DNA of 64,000 bases from Pseudomonas sp. HS6. Lineage in GTDB: Bacteria > Pseudomonadota > Gammaproteobacteria > Pseudomonadales > Pseudomonadaceae. The notes beneath the pieces are model-generated. The model was given only the letters and a program-made list of their open reading frames with translations. It searched no databases and had not been told where the DNA came from. Of this stretch, positions 46,661 to 57,679 are shown piece by piece. The DNA lies in NCBI RefSeq assembly GCF_023375815.1, contig NZ_CP067412.1:1426001-1490000 (forward strand), read 5' to 3'. A program made the translations under genes and the position numbers. Position 1 is the stretch's first letter, and each line of letters begins with the position of its first letter.

Positions 46661-48130
46661 TTACGGATTCTGACTGGTTTCCAGCTGCCCGTCCCAACCA
46701 CCGCCCAGCGCCGCGATCAATTGCACGCTGGCAATCAGTCGACTTTGCAGGATGTTGAGCACGGTACGCTCGTTGCTCAACGCCGTGGCTTGCACCACCA
46801 CCACGTCGATGTAGGCAATCAACCCGGCCTTGTACTGGTTCTGGGTCAGTCGCAAGGAATCTCGCGCGGCGTCGAGTGCTTCCTGGCGCACCGCTGCTTC
46901 GTCCTCGTACACCTTCAACTGCACCAGATAGTTTTCTACTTCGCGGAAACCATCGAGCACGGTCTGCCGGTATTTGGCCACGGTCTCGTCGTACTTCGCT
47001 TCGGTGCGGTCGACTTCTGCCGAGCGTCGGCCGCCGTCGAACAATGGCAGGCTCATTTTCGGCCCCACCGACCAGAATCGATTCGGCAGGCTGATCAGGT
47101 CTCGCGAGGTACTGCTGCTGTAGCCGCCGCTGAGGCTCAGGCTGAAGTCGGGGTAATACGCGGCTTTGGCTACGCCGATGTTGGCGTTGGCGGCGATCAC
47201 CGAGCGCTCCGCCGAAGCGATGTCCGGGCGGCGCTCGAGCAGTTGCGACGGCAGGCTCAGCGGAATCTGCGGCAACTTCGGGATGTCCTGGGTTTCGGCA
47301 AGCTTGAATTGCGCAGGTGGCTGGCCGGTCAGTACCGCAATGGCGTTTTCGAATTGCGCCCGTTGCCAGATCAGGTCCACCAGATCGCCCTGGGTGGATT
47401 TGAGTTGCGTCTGCGCCTGCGCCACCGCATCACGCCCGGAGATCCCGGCGTTGTATTGGTTCATGGTCATTTTCAGCGAGCGCTCGTAAGCCGCCACTGT
47501 CGACTCAAGCAAGCGCTTCTGTTGATCGATCACGCGCAATTGCAGGTAGTTCTGCACCAATTCCGACTGCTGACTCAGGCGCATCGCTGCCAGATCGGCG
47601 AAGCTCGCCTGGGCGCTGGCTTCATTGGCTTCCAGCCCACGACGTAGCTTGCCCCAGACATCGGCCTCCCAACTGACGCCCAGTTGGGCGTTGTAGGTAT
47701 CACGGATACCGCTGGAAGAACTGCTCAGGCTCGAACTGCTGCTGCCGGTGCCCTGGCTGGAGCGGGTCTTACCCGCGCTCAGGTCGATGCTCGGGTAAAA
47801 CGCACCGCGTGCATCGCGCACCAGGGCTTGGGCCTGACGGTATTGCGCCTCGGACTGGGCGACGGTCTGGTTGGCGCTGTTGAGCTTCTCGATCAACTCG
47901 TTGAGCTGACGGTCGCCGTACAGTTCCCACCAGGCGCCACGGGCCAGAGAGTCGGCAGGACTGGCCTGACGCCAGCCTTCGGCCTCTTTGTACTGGGCGA
48001 TTTCGGCGGTTTGCGGGCGCTGGTAGTCCGGGCCGACGGCGCACGCACTGAGCATCGCCACGCACAGTGACAGGCTCAGCAAACGCGAGCCGCGAACACT
48101 GGCCAGTTGGATAAGCGAACGGTCATTCAT
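46661..48130 (-). CDS. opmB: Outer-membrane efflux lipoprotein OpmB
   Basis: A 489-residue TolC-type outer-membrane channel. It has a lipoprotein signal with LSAC lipobox (Cys at about residue 30), followed by VGPDYQRP, the usual start of OprM-family channels. Two OEP repeats follow with long helical segments (about 80-270 and 290-480). Its start overlaps the stop of the upstream RND gene. As the last gene of a four-gene operon with one adaptor and two RND pumps it matches the MuxABC-OpmB system of P. aeruginosa, which affects susceptibility to novobiocin, aztreonam and other drugs. Confidence 0.93.
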   Translation of the reverse strand: MNDRSLIQLASVRGSRLLSLSLCVAMLSACAVGPDYQRPQTAEIAQYKEAEGWRQASPADSLARGAWWELYGDRQLNELIEKLNSANQTVAQSEAQYRQAQALVRDARGAFYPSIDLSAGKTRSSQGTGSSSSSLSSSSSGIRDTYNAQLGVSWEADVWGKLRRGLEANEASAQASFADLAAMRLSQQSELVQNYLQLRVIDQQKRLLESTVAAYERSLKMTMNQYNAGISGRDAVAQAQTQLKSTQGDLVDLIWQRAQFENAIAVLTGQPPAQFKLAETQDIPKLPQIPLSLPSQLLERRPDIASAERSVIAANANIGVAKAAYYPDFSLSLSGGYSSSTSRDLISLPNRFWSVGPKMSLPLFDGGRRSAEVDRTEAKYDETVAKYRQTVLDGFREVENYLVQLKVYEDEAAVRQEALDAARDSLRLTQNQYKAGLIAYIDVVVVQATALSNERTVLNILQSRLIASVQLIAALGGGWDGQLETSQNP

Positions 48131-51100
48131 AGCGGAGTTTCCAGAGCGGCATCAGTACGTACGCCACGCCACTTGTTGAAGCGGTGGCGAGCCTTGTCGA
48201 GATAGAGGTAAACCACAGGCGTGGTGTAAAGGGTCAGCACCTGGCTGAAAATCAGCCCGCCGATGATCGTCAGGCCCAGCGGCTGGCGCATTTCCGCGCC
48301 TTCGGCCCGGCTGAGCAGCAACGGCAAGGCACCGAGGATCGCCGCCAGCGTGGTCATCAGGATCGGCCGCAAACGTTGCAAACAGGCACTGCGGATCGAC
48401 TCCAGCGGTGCCATGCCTTGATGACGTTCCAATTGCAGCGCCAGATCGATCATCAGGATCGCGTTCTTCTTCACCACACCGATCAACAGGAACAGCCCGA
48501 GCAACGAGATCAGACTGAATTCGCCGCCCAGCGCATAGATCGACAGCAGCGCACCAACCCCGGCCGATGGCAGTGTCGACAGAATCGTCAACGGATGAAT
48601 GTAGCTTTCATACAGCACACCCAACACCAGATACACCGCCAGCAGCGCGCCGAGGATCATGAACGGCTGACTCTTCTGGGTAGCCGCGAAGGCGTCGGCG
48701 GTGCCGGCCATTTTCGCGATCACGTCTTCCGGCAAGCCGACCTTGGCAATCGCCCGCTCGATGGCGGCACTGCCCTGCTCCACCGTCACGCCTTCGGCCA
48801 TGTCGAACGAAATACTTTCGGAGGCGAACTGGCCTTCGTGGCTGACCCGGTCGTCTTCCAGGCTGTTTTCGTAGTGCGCAATGGTCGACAGTGGAATCCG
48901 CGCGCCATCGGCAGTGATCACCTGCACCTGATTGAGCGTGACCGGATCCTGGGCGTATTTCGGATTGACCTCCATCACCACCTGATACTGGTTGAGGCTG
49001 TCGTAAATCGTGGAAATCTGCCGCTGGCTGTAGGCGTTGTTCAGCACGGCGGTGACCATGTTCATGTCCACGCCCAGGCGTTTGGCCTGATCGCGGTCGA
49101 CGATCAACGTCACCTGCTGCGCACCGCGTCCTTCACGGGCGTCGATGGCGGTCAGCTCCGGCAAGGCGCGCAATGCGGTGACCACTTTCGGGTACCACTC
49201 GCGCAAGGCGCCCAAATCACCGCTCTGCAGAATGTAGGTGTACTGCGACGTGGTCTGCTCACGGCCACCACCGAATTGCAGGTCCTGGTCGGCCATCAGC
49301 ATCAATTGCGCGCCGGGCACCTTGGGCATTTCCTTGCGCAGGCGCTCGATGACTTTCTGCGCCGACAGGTTGCGTTCCTTGATCGGTTTCAGACGCACCA
49401 GCATGAAGGCGTTGTTGGTGCCATTGTTGCCACCGATGAACCCGGCGACACTCTCGACCGCTTCGTCCTTGAGCACGGCGCGGCGGAAGGTCTCCATTTT
49501 CGGCTGCATCACGCTGAACGACAGACCGTCGTCACCGCGCACGAAACCGATCAACTGGCCGGTGTCCTGTTGCGGCAGGAACGTCTTCGGCACCACCACG
49601 TACAGCGCGACGTTCACACCGACCGTGATGATCAGGCTCAACAACGTCAGGCGCCGATGACGCAACACCCAGTCGAGGCTGGTGGCGTATTTGCCGACCA
49701 TCCAGTCGTTGGTGCGACGGCTCCAGCGCTGCAGTCGGTTTTCCTGGCCCGGCGTGTGCGGCTTCAACCAGCGGGCGCAGAGCATCGGCGTCAGGGTCAG
49801 CGAAACCACCAGCGACACCACGATAGCCGCGGCCAGGGTGATGGAAAACTCGCGGAACAGGCTCTCGATGATCCCGCCCATGAACAGGATCGACAGGAAC
49901 ACCGCCACCAGCGACACGTTCATCGACAGCAAGGTGAACCCGACTTCCTTGGCCCCGAGATACGCAGCTTTCATCGGTTTGACGCCTTCGTCGATGTGCC
50001 GGGAAATGTTCTCCAGCACCACGATGGCGTCGTCCACCACCAGGCCCGTGGCGAGAATCAGCGCCATCAGCGACAAGTTGTTCAGCGAGAATCCGTAGAG
50101 GTACATCACCGCAAAAGTGCCGACCAGCGACACCGGCACCGCCAAAGTCGGAATCAGGGATGCGCGGAAGTTGCCAAGGAACAGGAACACCACCAGGATC
50201 ACCAGCGCCACGGCGATCAGCAGGGTCATCTCTGCTTCGTGCAGGGTGGCCTTGATCACCGGCGAGCGATCCATCGCCAGGTTCAGTTTGACGCTGGCCG
50301 GCAACACGGCCTGCAACGCTGGCAACTGTGCCTTGATCTCGTTGACCGTCTCGATGATGTTGGCGCCGGCCTGCCGGTTGATCACCAGCAACACCGCCGC
50401 GTCATCATTGAAAAAGCCGCTGTTGTAGCGGTCTTCCACGCCGTCGGTGACTTTGGCCACGTCCTTCAGACGCAGGGCCGCACCGCCGTTGTAATGGATG
50501 ATCAGCGATTCGTAGTCCTTGGCTTTCTCCAGTTGGTCATTGGCCTGAATCTGCCACAGACGCTGGTCGTCCTCGACCGAACCCTTGGGCCGGCGAACGT
50601 TGGCGCCAGCGATGGTCTTGCGCACATCGTCCAAAGCCACGCCGTACTGGTTCAGCGCCTGGGGTTCGAGTTCGATGCGCACCGCCGGCAGGGAGCTGCC
50701 GCCGATCTGCACTTCGCCGACGCCCTGCACCTGGGACAGGCTCTGGGACAGGATGGTCGAGGCCAAGTCATAGAGCTGGCCTTTTTCCAGCACATCCGAG
50801 GTCAGCGACAACACCATGATCGGCGCCTGCGACGGGTTGACCTTCTTGTAGGTCGGCATGCTGCGCATCCCGCTCGGCAGCAGGTTGCGCGAGGCATTGA
50901 TCGCCGCTTGCACTTCTCGCGCCGCGCCGTTGATGTCGCGGTCGAGGTCGAATTGCAGAATGACCCGGGTCGAGCCCTGGCTGGAACGGCTGCTCATGGT
51001 GTTGACGCCGGCAATGGCGCCGAACGAGCGTTCCAGCGGCGTCGCCACAGTCGAGGCCATGACTTCCGGACTCGCGCCGGGCAGGCTCGCCTGCACCACG

Positions 51101-51234
51101 ATCACCGGGAAGTCCATTTGCGGCAGTGGCGACACCGGCAGCAGGCCGAAGCTCACACCGCCCAGCAGCATGATCGCCAGGCTCAGGAGCATGGTCGCCA
51201 CCGGGCGCTTGATGAAAGGACCGGACAGGTTCAT
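48127..51234 (-). CDS. muxC: RND efflux permease MuxC
   Basis: A 1035-residue proton-driven inner-membrane pump subunit. The first helix is followed by the [11 protein letters not shown] segment, two large periplasmic loops and twelve membrane helices. The proton-relay Asp pair lies in [14 protein letters not shown] near residue 405. Start and stop overlap neighbours by four bases (ATGA). Two different RND subunits in one operon indicate a heteromultimer as in MuxBC/MdtBC. Confidence 0.93.
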   Translation of the reverse strand: MNLSGPFIKRPVATMLLSLAIMLLGGVSFGLLPVSPLPQMDFPVIVVQASLPGASPEVMASTVATPLERSFGAIAGVNTMSSRSSQGSTRVILQFDLDRDINGAAREVQAAINASRNLLPSGMRSMPTYKKVNPSQAPIMVLSLTSDVLEKGQLYDLASTILSQSLSQVQGVGEVQIGGSSLPAVRIELEPQALNQYGVALDDVRKTIAGANVRRPKGSVEDDQRLWQIQANDQLEKAKDYESLIIHYNGGAALRLKDVAKVTDGVEDRYNSGFFNDDAAVLLVINRQAGANIIETVNEIKAQLPALQAVLPASVKLNLAMDRSPVIKATLHEAEMTLLIAVALVILVVFLFLGNFRASLIPTLAVPVSLVGTFAVMYLYGFSLNNLSLMALILATGLVVDDAIVVLENISRHIDEGVKPMKAAYLGAKEVGFTLLSMNVSLVAVFLSILFMGGIIESLFREFSITLAAAIVVSLVVSLTLTPMLCARWLKPHTPGQENRLQRWSRRTNDWMVGKYATSLDWVLRHRRLTLLSLIITVGVNVALYVVVPKTFLPQQDTGQLIGFVRGDDGLSFSVMQPKMETFRRAVLKDEAVESVAGFIGGNNGTNNAFMLVRLKPIKERNLSAQKVIERLRKEMPKVPGAQLMLMADQDLQFGGGREQTTSQYTYILQSGDLGALREWYPKVVTALRALPELTAIDAREGRGAQQVTLIVDRDQAKRLGVDMNMVTAVLNNAYSQRQISTIYDSLNQYQVVMEVNPKYAQDPVTLNQVQVITADGARIPLSTIAHYENSLEDDRVSHEGQFASESISFDMAEGVTVEQGSAAIERAIAKVGLPEDVIAKMAGTADAFAATQKSQPFMILGALLAVYLVLGVLYESYIHPLTILSTLPSAGVGALLSIYALGGEFSLISLLGLFLLIGVVKKNAILMIDLALQLERHQGMAPLESIRSACLQRLRPILMTTLAAILGALPLLLSRAEGAEMRQPLGLTIIGGLIFSQVLTLYTTPVVYLYLDKARHRFNKWRGVRTDAALETPL

Positions 51235-54200
51235 GGCTGTTCTACCGGCTCCACGGCCGAAGGCGCGCGGCCCCAGCGCCGACCGAGGCGGTCGAAGTAC
51301 AGGTAGATCACCGGCGTGGTGAACAGCGTCAGCACTTGGCTCACCAGCAAACCGCCGACCATCACCAGACCCAACGGCTGACGCAATTCAGCGCCGGAGC
51401 CGGTGGCCAGCATCAGCGGCACCGCGCCGAACAAGGCCGCGAGCGTGGTCATGAGAATCGGCCGGAAACGCAACAGCGCCGCCTGATAGATCGCCTGCTC
51501 CGGCGCCATGCCCTGGGTGCGTTCGGCGTCGAGGGCGAAGTCGATCATCATGATCGCGTTCTTCTTGACGATACCGATCAGCAGAATGATGCCGATGATC
51601 GCGATCATGCCCAGGTCATTGCCGCTGAGCAGCAACGCCAGCAAGGCGCCGACCGCCGCCGACGGCAGAGTCGAGAGAATGGTGATCGGGTGGATGTAGC
51701 TCTCGTAGAGCACGCCCAGCACGATGTACATGGTCACCACCGCCGCCAGAATCAGCAGCAAGGTACTCGACAACGAAGCCTGGAACGCTTCGGCCGCGCC
51801 CTGGAACTGGGTCTGCACGCCGACCGGCATGCCGATGTCCTTCTGCACCTGCTCGATGATGTCCACTGCATGGCCCAGCGCCACGCCGGGCGCGAGGTTG
51901 AAGGACATCATCACCGCCGGGAACTGGCCAATGTGGGTAATCGCCAGTTGCGCCTGACGCTCTTCGACATGGGCCAGGCTCGACAACCGTACCTGACCGC
52001 CATCGGTGGTCTTGACGTGAATCTGATCCAGCGCCTTCGGACCGATCGACTCCCCGGCCTGAGCTTGCAGCACCACGCGATACTGGCTGGCCTGGGTGTA
52101 GATGGTCGAGATCTGCCGCTGGCCAAAGGCGTCGTACAGCGCATCAGTGATGTTCGCCACCGACACACCAAGGCGCGAGGCCGCGTCGCGGTCGATCACC
52201 AGGAACACCTGCAAACCCTTGTCCTGCAAATCGCTGGCGACGTCGGTCAGTTCAGGGCGCTGGGCCAGTGCTTCCACCAGACGCCCGCTCCACAGGCTGA
52301 GCAATTCGGAGTCCGGCGATGACATGCTGAACTGATACTGGGTGCGGCTGACGCGATCTTCGATGGTCAGGTCCTGCACCGGCTGCATGAACAGACGGAT
52401 GCCCACCAGTTTGTCCAGTTGCGGTTGCAGGCGGGTAATCACTTCAGAAGCCGTCAGGTCGCGCTGACCGTGGGGCTTGAGGTTGATCAGCAGGCGACCG
52501 CTGTTGAGCGTGGCGTTGTCACCGTCGACGCCGATGTAGGACGACAGGCTTTCCACCGCCGGATCTTCGAGAATCACCTTCGCCAGCGCCTGCTGACGCT
52601 CGCCCATCGCCGCAAAGGAAATCGACTGCGGCGCCTCGGAAATGCCCTGGATCACGCCAGTGTCCTGCACCGGGAAGAAGCCTTTGGGCACCACCATGTA
52701 AAGGAACACGGTCAATGCCAGCGTACCGATAGCCACCAGCAGGGTCAGCGGCTGGTGCTTGAGCACCCACTGCAACTTGCGCCCGTAAGCAGCGATCATC
52801 CAGTCGATGAACGCGCCACTGGTGCGGTAGAAACGGCCCTGTTCATGTTCTTCCGGCTCACGCTTGAGCAAACGCGCGCACATCATCGGCGTCAGGGTCA
52901 GCGAGACCACCAGGGAAATCAGGATCGCCACCGCCAGGGTAATGGCGAATTCGCGGAACAACCGCCCCACCACGTCGGCCATGAACAGCAGCGGAATCAG
53001 TACTGCAATCAGCGACAGGGTCAGGGAAATCAGGGTGAAACCGATCTGCTTCGCGCCCTTGAGTGCGGCCTGCATCGGACTATCGCCCTCTTCGATGAAA
53101 CGGGCGATGTTTTCCAGCATCACGATCGCATCGTCGACCACGAAACCGGTGGCGATGGTCAGTGCCATCAGTGTCAGGTTGTTGACCGAGAACCCGGCCA
53201 GGTACATCACGCCGAACGTACCGATCAGCGACAGCGGCACGGCCACCGACGGAATGATGGTGGCACTGGCACGACGCAGGAACAGGAACGTCACCATCAC
53301 CACCAGGGCAATGGCGATCAGCAATTCGTGCTGCACGTCGGTGACCGAAGCGCGGATGGTCTGGGTGCGGTCGGTCAGCACAGTGACTTCAAGGCCGGCC
53401 GGCAGGTTGTCGGTGATGCTCGGCAGCAGTGCCTTGATCCGGTCGACCACTTCAATCACGTTGGCGCCCGGCTGACGCTGGATGTTCAGCAACACCGCCT
53501 GATTCTGGTTGGCCCACGCGGCCAGGCGCTCGTTCTCGGCGCCGTCGACGATCTGCGCGACATCTTTGAGCCGCAGCGGCGCGCCGTTCTTGTAGGCCAG
53601 GATCAGGTTGGCGTAATCCTTGGGCGAGGTCAGCTGGTCGTTGGCATCGAGCATCGACACCCGGGTCGGGCCGTCGAAGTTGCCCTTGGGCTGGTTGACG
53701 TTGGACGCGCTGATCAGCGTGCGCACGTCCGACAGGTTCAAGCCGTTGGCGGCGAGCGCCTCCGGATTGACCTTGATCCGCACGGCCTGACGTTGACCGC
53801 CGGCGATGCTGACCATGCCGACGCCGCTGATCTGGGCGATCTTCTGCGCCATGCGCGTATCGACCAGATCGTTGAGCTTGGGCAGCAACATGGTTTTCGA
53901 AGTGATGGCCAGGGTCAGCACCGGGGTGTCCGCCGGGTTGACCTTGTTGTACACCGGCGGCGCCGGCAAATCGGTCGGCAACAGATTGGTCGCGGCGTTG
54001 ATCGCGGCCTGCACCTGCTGTTCGGCGACGTCCATGTTGATGTCGAGGCTGAAACGCAGGGTCAGCACCGACGCACCGCCGGAACTGGTCGAAGCCATTT
54101 GCGTCAGGCCCGGCATCTGCCCGAACTGACGTTCAAGCGGCGCGGTGACGGCGCTGGTCATCACGTCCGGACTCGCGCCCGGGTACAACGTCATGACCCG

Positions 54201-54335
54201 GATGGTCGGGTAATCGACCTGGGGCAAGGCCGAAACCGGCAGCAGGCGATAGGCGATCAGGCCGGCCAGCACGATGGCCAGCATGCTCAGCGTGGTGGCG
54301 ACCGGGCGGAGGATGAACAGACGCGAAATGTTCAT
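51231..54335 (-). CDS. muxB: RND efflux permease MuxB
   Basis: A 1034-residue RND subunit and homologue of MdtB. It begins [16 protein letters not shown], followed by [13 protein letters not shown]. The Asp pair of helix 4 is in [14 protein letters not shown] near residue 405. It overlaps both neighbours by four bases. It pairs with MuxC, MuxA and OpmB to span both membranes. In the Mdt/Mux systems the two permeases are not equivalent; which one binds drug here cannot be told. Confidence 0.93.
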   Translation of the reverse strand: MNISRLFILRPVATTLSMLAIVLAGLIAYRLLPVSALPQVDYPTIRVMTLYPGASPDVMTSAVTAPLERQFGQMPGLTQMASTSSGGASVLTLRFSLDINMDVAEQQVQAAINAATNLLPTDLPAPPVYNKVNPADTPVLTLAITSKTMLLPKLNDLVDTRMAQKIAQISGVGMVSIAGGQRQAVRIKVNPEALAANGLNLSDVRTLISASNVNQPKGNFDGPTRVSMLDANDQLTSPKDYANLILAYKNGAPLRLKDVAQIVDGAENERLAAWANQNQAVLLNIQRQPGANVIEVVDRIKALLPSITDNLPAGLEVTVLTDRTQTIRASVTDVQHELLIAIALVVMVTFLFLRRASATIIPSVAVPLSLIGTFGVMYLAGFSVNNLTLMALTIATGFVVDDAIVMLENIARFIEEGDSPMQAALKGAKQIGFTLISLTLSLIAVLIPLLFMADVVGRLFREFAITLAVAILISLVVSLTLTPMMCARLLKREPEEHEQGRFYRTSGAFIDWMIAAYGRKLQWVLKHQPLTLLVAIGTLALTVFLYMVVPKGFFPVQDTGVIQGISEAPQSISFAAMGERQQALAKVILEDPAVESLSSYIGVDGDNATLNSGRLLINLKPHGQRDLTASEVITRLQPQLDKLVGIRLFMQPVQDLTIEDRVSRTQYQFSMSSPDSELLSLWSGRLVEALAQRPELTDVASDLQDKGLQVFLVIDRDAASRLGVSVANITDALYDAFGQRQISTIYTQASQYRVVLQAQAGESIGPKALDQIHVKTTDGGQVRLSSLAHVEERQAQLAITHIGQFPAVMMSFNLAPGVALGHAVDIIEQVQKDIGMPVGVQTQFQGAAEAFQASLSSTLLLILAAVVTMYIVLGVLYESYIHPITILSTLPSAAVGALLALLLSGNDLGMIAIIGIILLIGIVKKNAIMMIDFALDAERTQGMAPEQAIYQAALLRFRPILMTTLAALFGAVPLMLATGSGAELRQPLGLVMVGGLLVSQVLTLFTTPVIYLYFDRLGRRWGRAPSAVEPVEQP

Positions 54336-55639
54336 GCGCCCTTCTTGGCCTTGTTGGTGGCAGTGGCGTCAGGCGCGGTGGCCGCCGACTTGCCTTGCAG
54401 GTGTTCGGTCGGGGTGGTCGGCACGTCCTGGGTGTCGTTGACCACTTCCACTTCACTGCCTTCCTTCAAGCGGTCGGTGCCTTCCAGCACCACACGGTCG
54501 CCGGCGGCCAGGCCTTCGGTGATCACAGTGTTGTTGCCGTCGCTGGCACCGATCTTCAACTGGCGGATGGTGACTTTCTTGTCGCCATCCAGCGCGTAGA
54601 CGAAGGTGCCGTTGGTGCCGAACTGGATAGCAGCCGACGGGGCCAGCACGACGCCCTTGAGGGTGTCGGCCAGCAGGTGGACGTTGACGAACTGGTTGGG
54701 GAACAGCGACTGATCACGGTTTTCGTAGCGCGCCTTGAACTTCAGGGTGCCGGTGGTCACGTCGATCTGGTTGTCGAGGCTTTGCAGCACGCCACTGGCT
54801 TGCAGTTTGGTGTCGCCACGATCCCACGCTTCGGCCGGCAGCTTGGCGCCGCTGTGGTAGCGGGCAAGCACGGTTTCGAGGGTATTTTCCGGCAGCGTGA
54901 AGACCACGCTGATCGGTTGGGTCTGGGTGATCACGGCGAGGAACGTGGTGTCATTCGCCGCCACCAGGTTGCCGACATCGAGCTGACGCAGGCCGACGCG
55001 ACCGGTAATCGGTGCGCGGATCTTGGTGAATTCGAGATTGAGCTTGGCGTCGTTGACCGCTGCCTGATTGGTCTTCACGGTGCCAAGATACTGGCCGACC
55101 AGCGCTTCGGCGGTGTCCAGGGTCTGCTTGGCGATGCTGTCTTCCTTGAACAGGCCCCGATAGCGCTCGACATCGACCTGGGCGTTTTTCAACTGCGCCT
55201 GGTTCTGCAGCAAGGTGCCTTCAGCCTGGAGCAAGGCGTTCTGGTACGAGCGCGGATCGATCTCCGCCAGCAAGTCGCCGGCCTTCACCATCTGCCCTTC
55301 TTCGAAATAGATCTTCACCAGTTCGCCGCCGACCCGGCTGCGCACGTTGATGGTGTTCAGCGCAGTCACGGTGCCCAGCGCCTTGTAATACAGCGGGAAA
55401 TCACCGGTGACCGCCGGCGCCACGCGCACCGGGATCGAACCTGCCGCCCCGCCGAAGCCCGGACGCATCATCCCCGAACGACCGGCATGACCGTTCGCGG
55501 GTTTCTCGCCGCCCTCCTTGTGGGTCGATCCGGCGGGCCAGAATTTCCAGCACAGACCGGCAATGACCAGCAGGACAAGCAGGCTGAGCAGCCAACGACG
55601 AGAGTTTCGGGAAGACGATTGCATGGAATGATTAACCAT
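54332..55639 (-). CDS. muxA: RND efflux periplasmic adaptor MuxA
   Basis: A 435-residue membrane-fusion protein. It has an N-terminal signal anchor (about residues 13-35), a barrel-sandwich hybrid domain split around a helical hairpin ([20 protein letters not shown] near 110-130, then [22 protein letters not shown] near 205-225), a beta-barrel and a membrane-proximal domain. A low-complexity Thr/Ala/Lys tail ends the protein. A second ATG 15 bases in is a possible start. First gene of the operon; the promoter should lie in 55640-55771. Confidence 0.93.
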   Translation of the reverse strand: MVNHSMQSSSRNSRRWLLSLLVLLVIAGLCWKFWPAGSTHKEGGEKPANGHAGRSGMMRPGFGGAAGSIPVRVAPAVTGDFPLYYKALGTVTALNTINVRSRVGGELVKIYFEEGQMVKAGDLLAEIDPRSYQNALLQAEGTLLQNQAQLKNAQVDVERYRGLFKEDSIAKQTLDTAEALVGQYLGTVKTNQAAVNDAKLNLEFTKIRAPITGRVGLRQLDVGNLVAANDTTFLAVITQTQPISVVFTLPENTLETVLARYHSGAKLPAEAWDRGDTKLQASGVLQSLDNQIDVTTGTLKFKARYENRDQSLFPNQFVNVHLLADTLKGVVLAPSAAIQFGTNGTFVYALDGDKKVTIRQLKIGASDGNNTVITEGLAAGDRVVLEGTDRLKEGSEVEVVNDTQDVPTTPTEHLQGKSAATAPDATATNKAKKGA

Positions 55640-55771
55640 TGGGCGCGTGGGCTTCTTTTACGGGAGGCTGAACGATAAGCACTGGTGGGGGTAAAGCAAA
55701 GCAGCTTTACCGGCAATTTACCTTCAACTTACGTTTCAAGGTGTGAGCCAAAACACTGATACACAAATGAA

Positions 55772-55797
55772 AACGGCCTGGACAGGGCCAGGCCGTT
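55772..55797 (-). terminator. Terminator of tpx
   Basis: A perfect 10-bp stem (AACGGCCTGG with CCAGGCCGTT) and a 6-base loop, followed on the minus strand by TTCATTTG, 45 bases after the tpx stop. Confidence 0.75.
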
Positions 55798-55842
55798 AAC
55801 AATTGTAAACGCGCTGAAATCAGCGGGTTTACTTGAGCACAC

Positions 55843-56343
55843 TTACTTCAATACAGCGAGTGCCGCATCGTAGTTCGGCTCTTCAGCGATTTCCTTGACC
55901 AGTTCGCTGTGCAGCACGTTGTCGTTTTCGTCCAGCACGACTACCGCACGGGCGGTCAAGCCTTTCAGCGGGCCGTCAGCGATGGCCACGCCGTAGTTCT
56001 CGATGAACTCGGCGCCGCGCAGGGTCGACAGGTTCTGTACGTTTTCCAGGCCTTCGGCGCCGCAGAAACGGGCCTGGGCGAATGGCAGGTCAGCCGAGAT
56101 GCACAGCACCACGGTGTTGGCCAGTTCGTTTGCCTGGGCGTTGAACTTGCGCACGGAAGTGGCGCAGGTCGGGGTGTCGACGCTTGGGAAGATGTTCAAC
56201 ACTTTGCGCTTGCCGGCGAAGTCTTTCAGGGTGACGTCGGACAGATTGCCGGCTACCAGGGAAAAGGCTGGCGCCTTGGAACCGGCTTGTGGCAGTTGGC
56301 CGTTGACTTGAACCGGGTTGCCTTTGAGCGTGACTTGAGCCAT
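55843..56343 (-). CDS. tpx: Thiol peroxidase
   Basis: A 166-residue atypical 2-Cys peroxiredoxin that reduces hydroperoxides with thioredoxin. The peroxidatic Cys is in [15 protein letters not shown] near residue 60 and the resolving Cys in [11 protein letters not shown] near 94, as in E. coli Tpx. The start at 56343 gives MAQVTLKG, the usual N-terminus, with AAGGA upstream; the open frame to 56400 is longer. Monocistronic with its own terminator. Confidence 0.95.
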   Translation of the reverse strand: MAQVTLKGNPVQVNGQLPQAGSKAPAFSLVAGNLSDVTLKDFAGKRKVLNIFPSVDTPTCATSVRKFNAQANELANTVVLCISADLPFAQARFCGAEGLENVQNLSTLRGAEFIENYGVAIADGPLKGLTARAVVVLDENDNVLHSELVKEIAEEPNYDAALAVLK

Positions 56344-56475
56344 GAACGGAGTCCTTCTTAACGTTGTTGGGAAAGCATGCAAGAGGCGGAAGTTAACCAC
56401 GAAATTGTCCGACGACCTATGCCTGAACCGAAATTGTCATGTGCTGGCACACAACATTGGATACAACCTTGAGCG

Positions 56476-56919
56476 CTACCCGAGCAATTGCAGCATGTTG
56501 CGATGACGGGCCTCGAATATCCGCCGCATGTAACCGTTCACCAGCAACGCCTCGCTGAATGCCCCGCCAATCGCCGAATACGTCACGCGGTCGGTGTACA
56601 GCGTACCGCCCTCACCTGCCGCCACCCGATGTTCATGACGAAAGGCGCGCAGCGGCCCCTTGAGCATTTCATCGATGAAATGCGTGTCGCCGACTTCGCG
56701 GATCGTCACCGTCCAGTTCGACGGGATCAGATTGAACATCCAGTGCCGGAAACGGAATTGCCGCCCGGCCTCGATACGCAGGTTGTTCAGGTCGATATCC
56801 CCCAGCGGCGTGACGCGTTCGGGAAAGATCTTCGGGAAATTGACGCCTTCCAGGCAGAAGTCGAGTACCTCGCTCGGAGTGCGATCGGGGATCAGCGTGG
56901 TGAGTTCCAGGGTAGGCAT
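56476..56919 (-). CDS. SRPBCC family protein
   Basis: A 147-residue START/Bet v1-like protein with a predicted hydrophobic ligand pocket. The beta-rich core includes FRFRHWMFNLIPSNW and a C-terminal helix (MRRIFEARHRNMLQLL). The start at 56919 (MPTLELT) is preferred over an ATG 51 bases upstream. Ligand and role are unknown; similar small proteins are annotated as polyketide-cyclase-like or coenzyme Q-binding-like. It is divergent from the YciI gene. Confidence 0.72.
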   Translation of the reverse strand: MPTLELTTLIPDRTPSEVLDFCLEGVNFPKIFPERVTPLGDIDLNNLRIEAGRQFRFRHWMFNLIPSNWTVTIREVGDTHFIDEMLKGPLRAFRHEHRVAAGEGGTLYTDRVTYSAIGGAFSEALLVNGYMRRIFEARHRNMLQLLG

Positions 56920-57051
56920 GGCGGACACATTCCGTATGGAGGCGATGCTTGTTAAAACGCGAGTCTGCATCTTTTATTTAACGACCTGTCGATTCAACTC
57001 CCCGCCATTCGACAAAGCATTGAATCCCTCACTTTCCAGCGGAGAAACACC

Positions 57052-57477
57052 ATGCGCTTCATGATCATTGTCAAAGCCAGCCAGGACTCCGAAGCCGGCG
57101 TGATGCCCAGCGAACAACTGCTCACCGACATGGGCAACTACAACGAGGAACTGGCGAAGGCCGGCATTCTGGTGTCCGCCGATGGCCTGCACCCCAGCAG
57201 CAAAGGCGCCCGGGTGCGTTTCAGCGGTGAAAAACGCAGCGTGATCGACGGCCCCTTCGCCGAAACCAAGGAGTTGATCGCCGGATACTGGATCTGGGAC
57301 GTTAAGTCGAAGGAGGAAGCCATCGAGTGGGTCAAACGCTGCCCTAATCCGATGCCGGGCACCGAGGCCGAGATCGAGATTCGCCAGGTATTCAGCCCGG
57401 AAGATTTCGGCGCCGAGTTCACCCCGGAGCTGCGCGAACAAGAAGAACGGGTACGCGAGCAGGCGAAAAAACACTGA
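57052..57477 (+). CDS. YciI family protein (DGPF domain)
   Basis: A 141-residue protein. The ferredoxin-like YciI fold is indicated by RFMIIVKAS at the N-terminus, the name-giving DGPFAETKEL near residue 66-75, GYWIWDVKSKEEA and a predicted C-terminal helix rich in Glu and Arg. Family members are usually of unknown function and are often next to ECF sigma factors; none is seen here. GGAG precedes the ATG. A strong hairpin follows. Confidence 0.88.
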   Translation: MRFMIIVKASQDSEAGVMPSEQLLTDMGNYNEELAKAGILVSADGLHPSSKGARVRFSGEKRSVIDGPFAETKELIAGYWIWDVKSKEEAIEWVKRCPNPMPGTEAEIEIRQVFSPEDFGAEFTPELREQEERVREQAKKH

Positions 57478-57487
57478 CATTTCACGG

Positions 57488-57520
57488 GGATCACGCCAGT
57501 ACACAAAACTGGCGTGATCC
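57488..57520 (+). terminator. Terminator after the YciI gene
   Basis: A perfect 13-bp stem (GGATCACGCCAGT with ACTGGCGTGATCC) and a 7-base loop, 10 bases after the stop. The T-tract is weak. Confidence 0.75.
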
Positions 57521-57679
57521 TGCGCACAAAACCAAAGAATTAATCCCTATGACTGGCTAACCCCCGATTAGCTGCTAGTTTCAACAGACATGTCCTACAG
57601 GCTTGATAAGAAAAGGATTACGCCTTAACGGCCACGAAGTGCCGAGTCGTCCACTGAGCCACCAGGGAATCGGGGAATC

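Noticed and set aside
48184..51306. A 1040-codon open frame opposite muxC
   Set aside because: Same reason: antisense of a well-supported RND permease, with Gln/His/Arg-rich translation and no domain. The similar 726-codon frame opposite muxB is rejected too.
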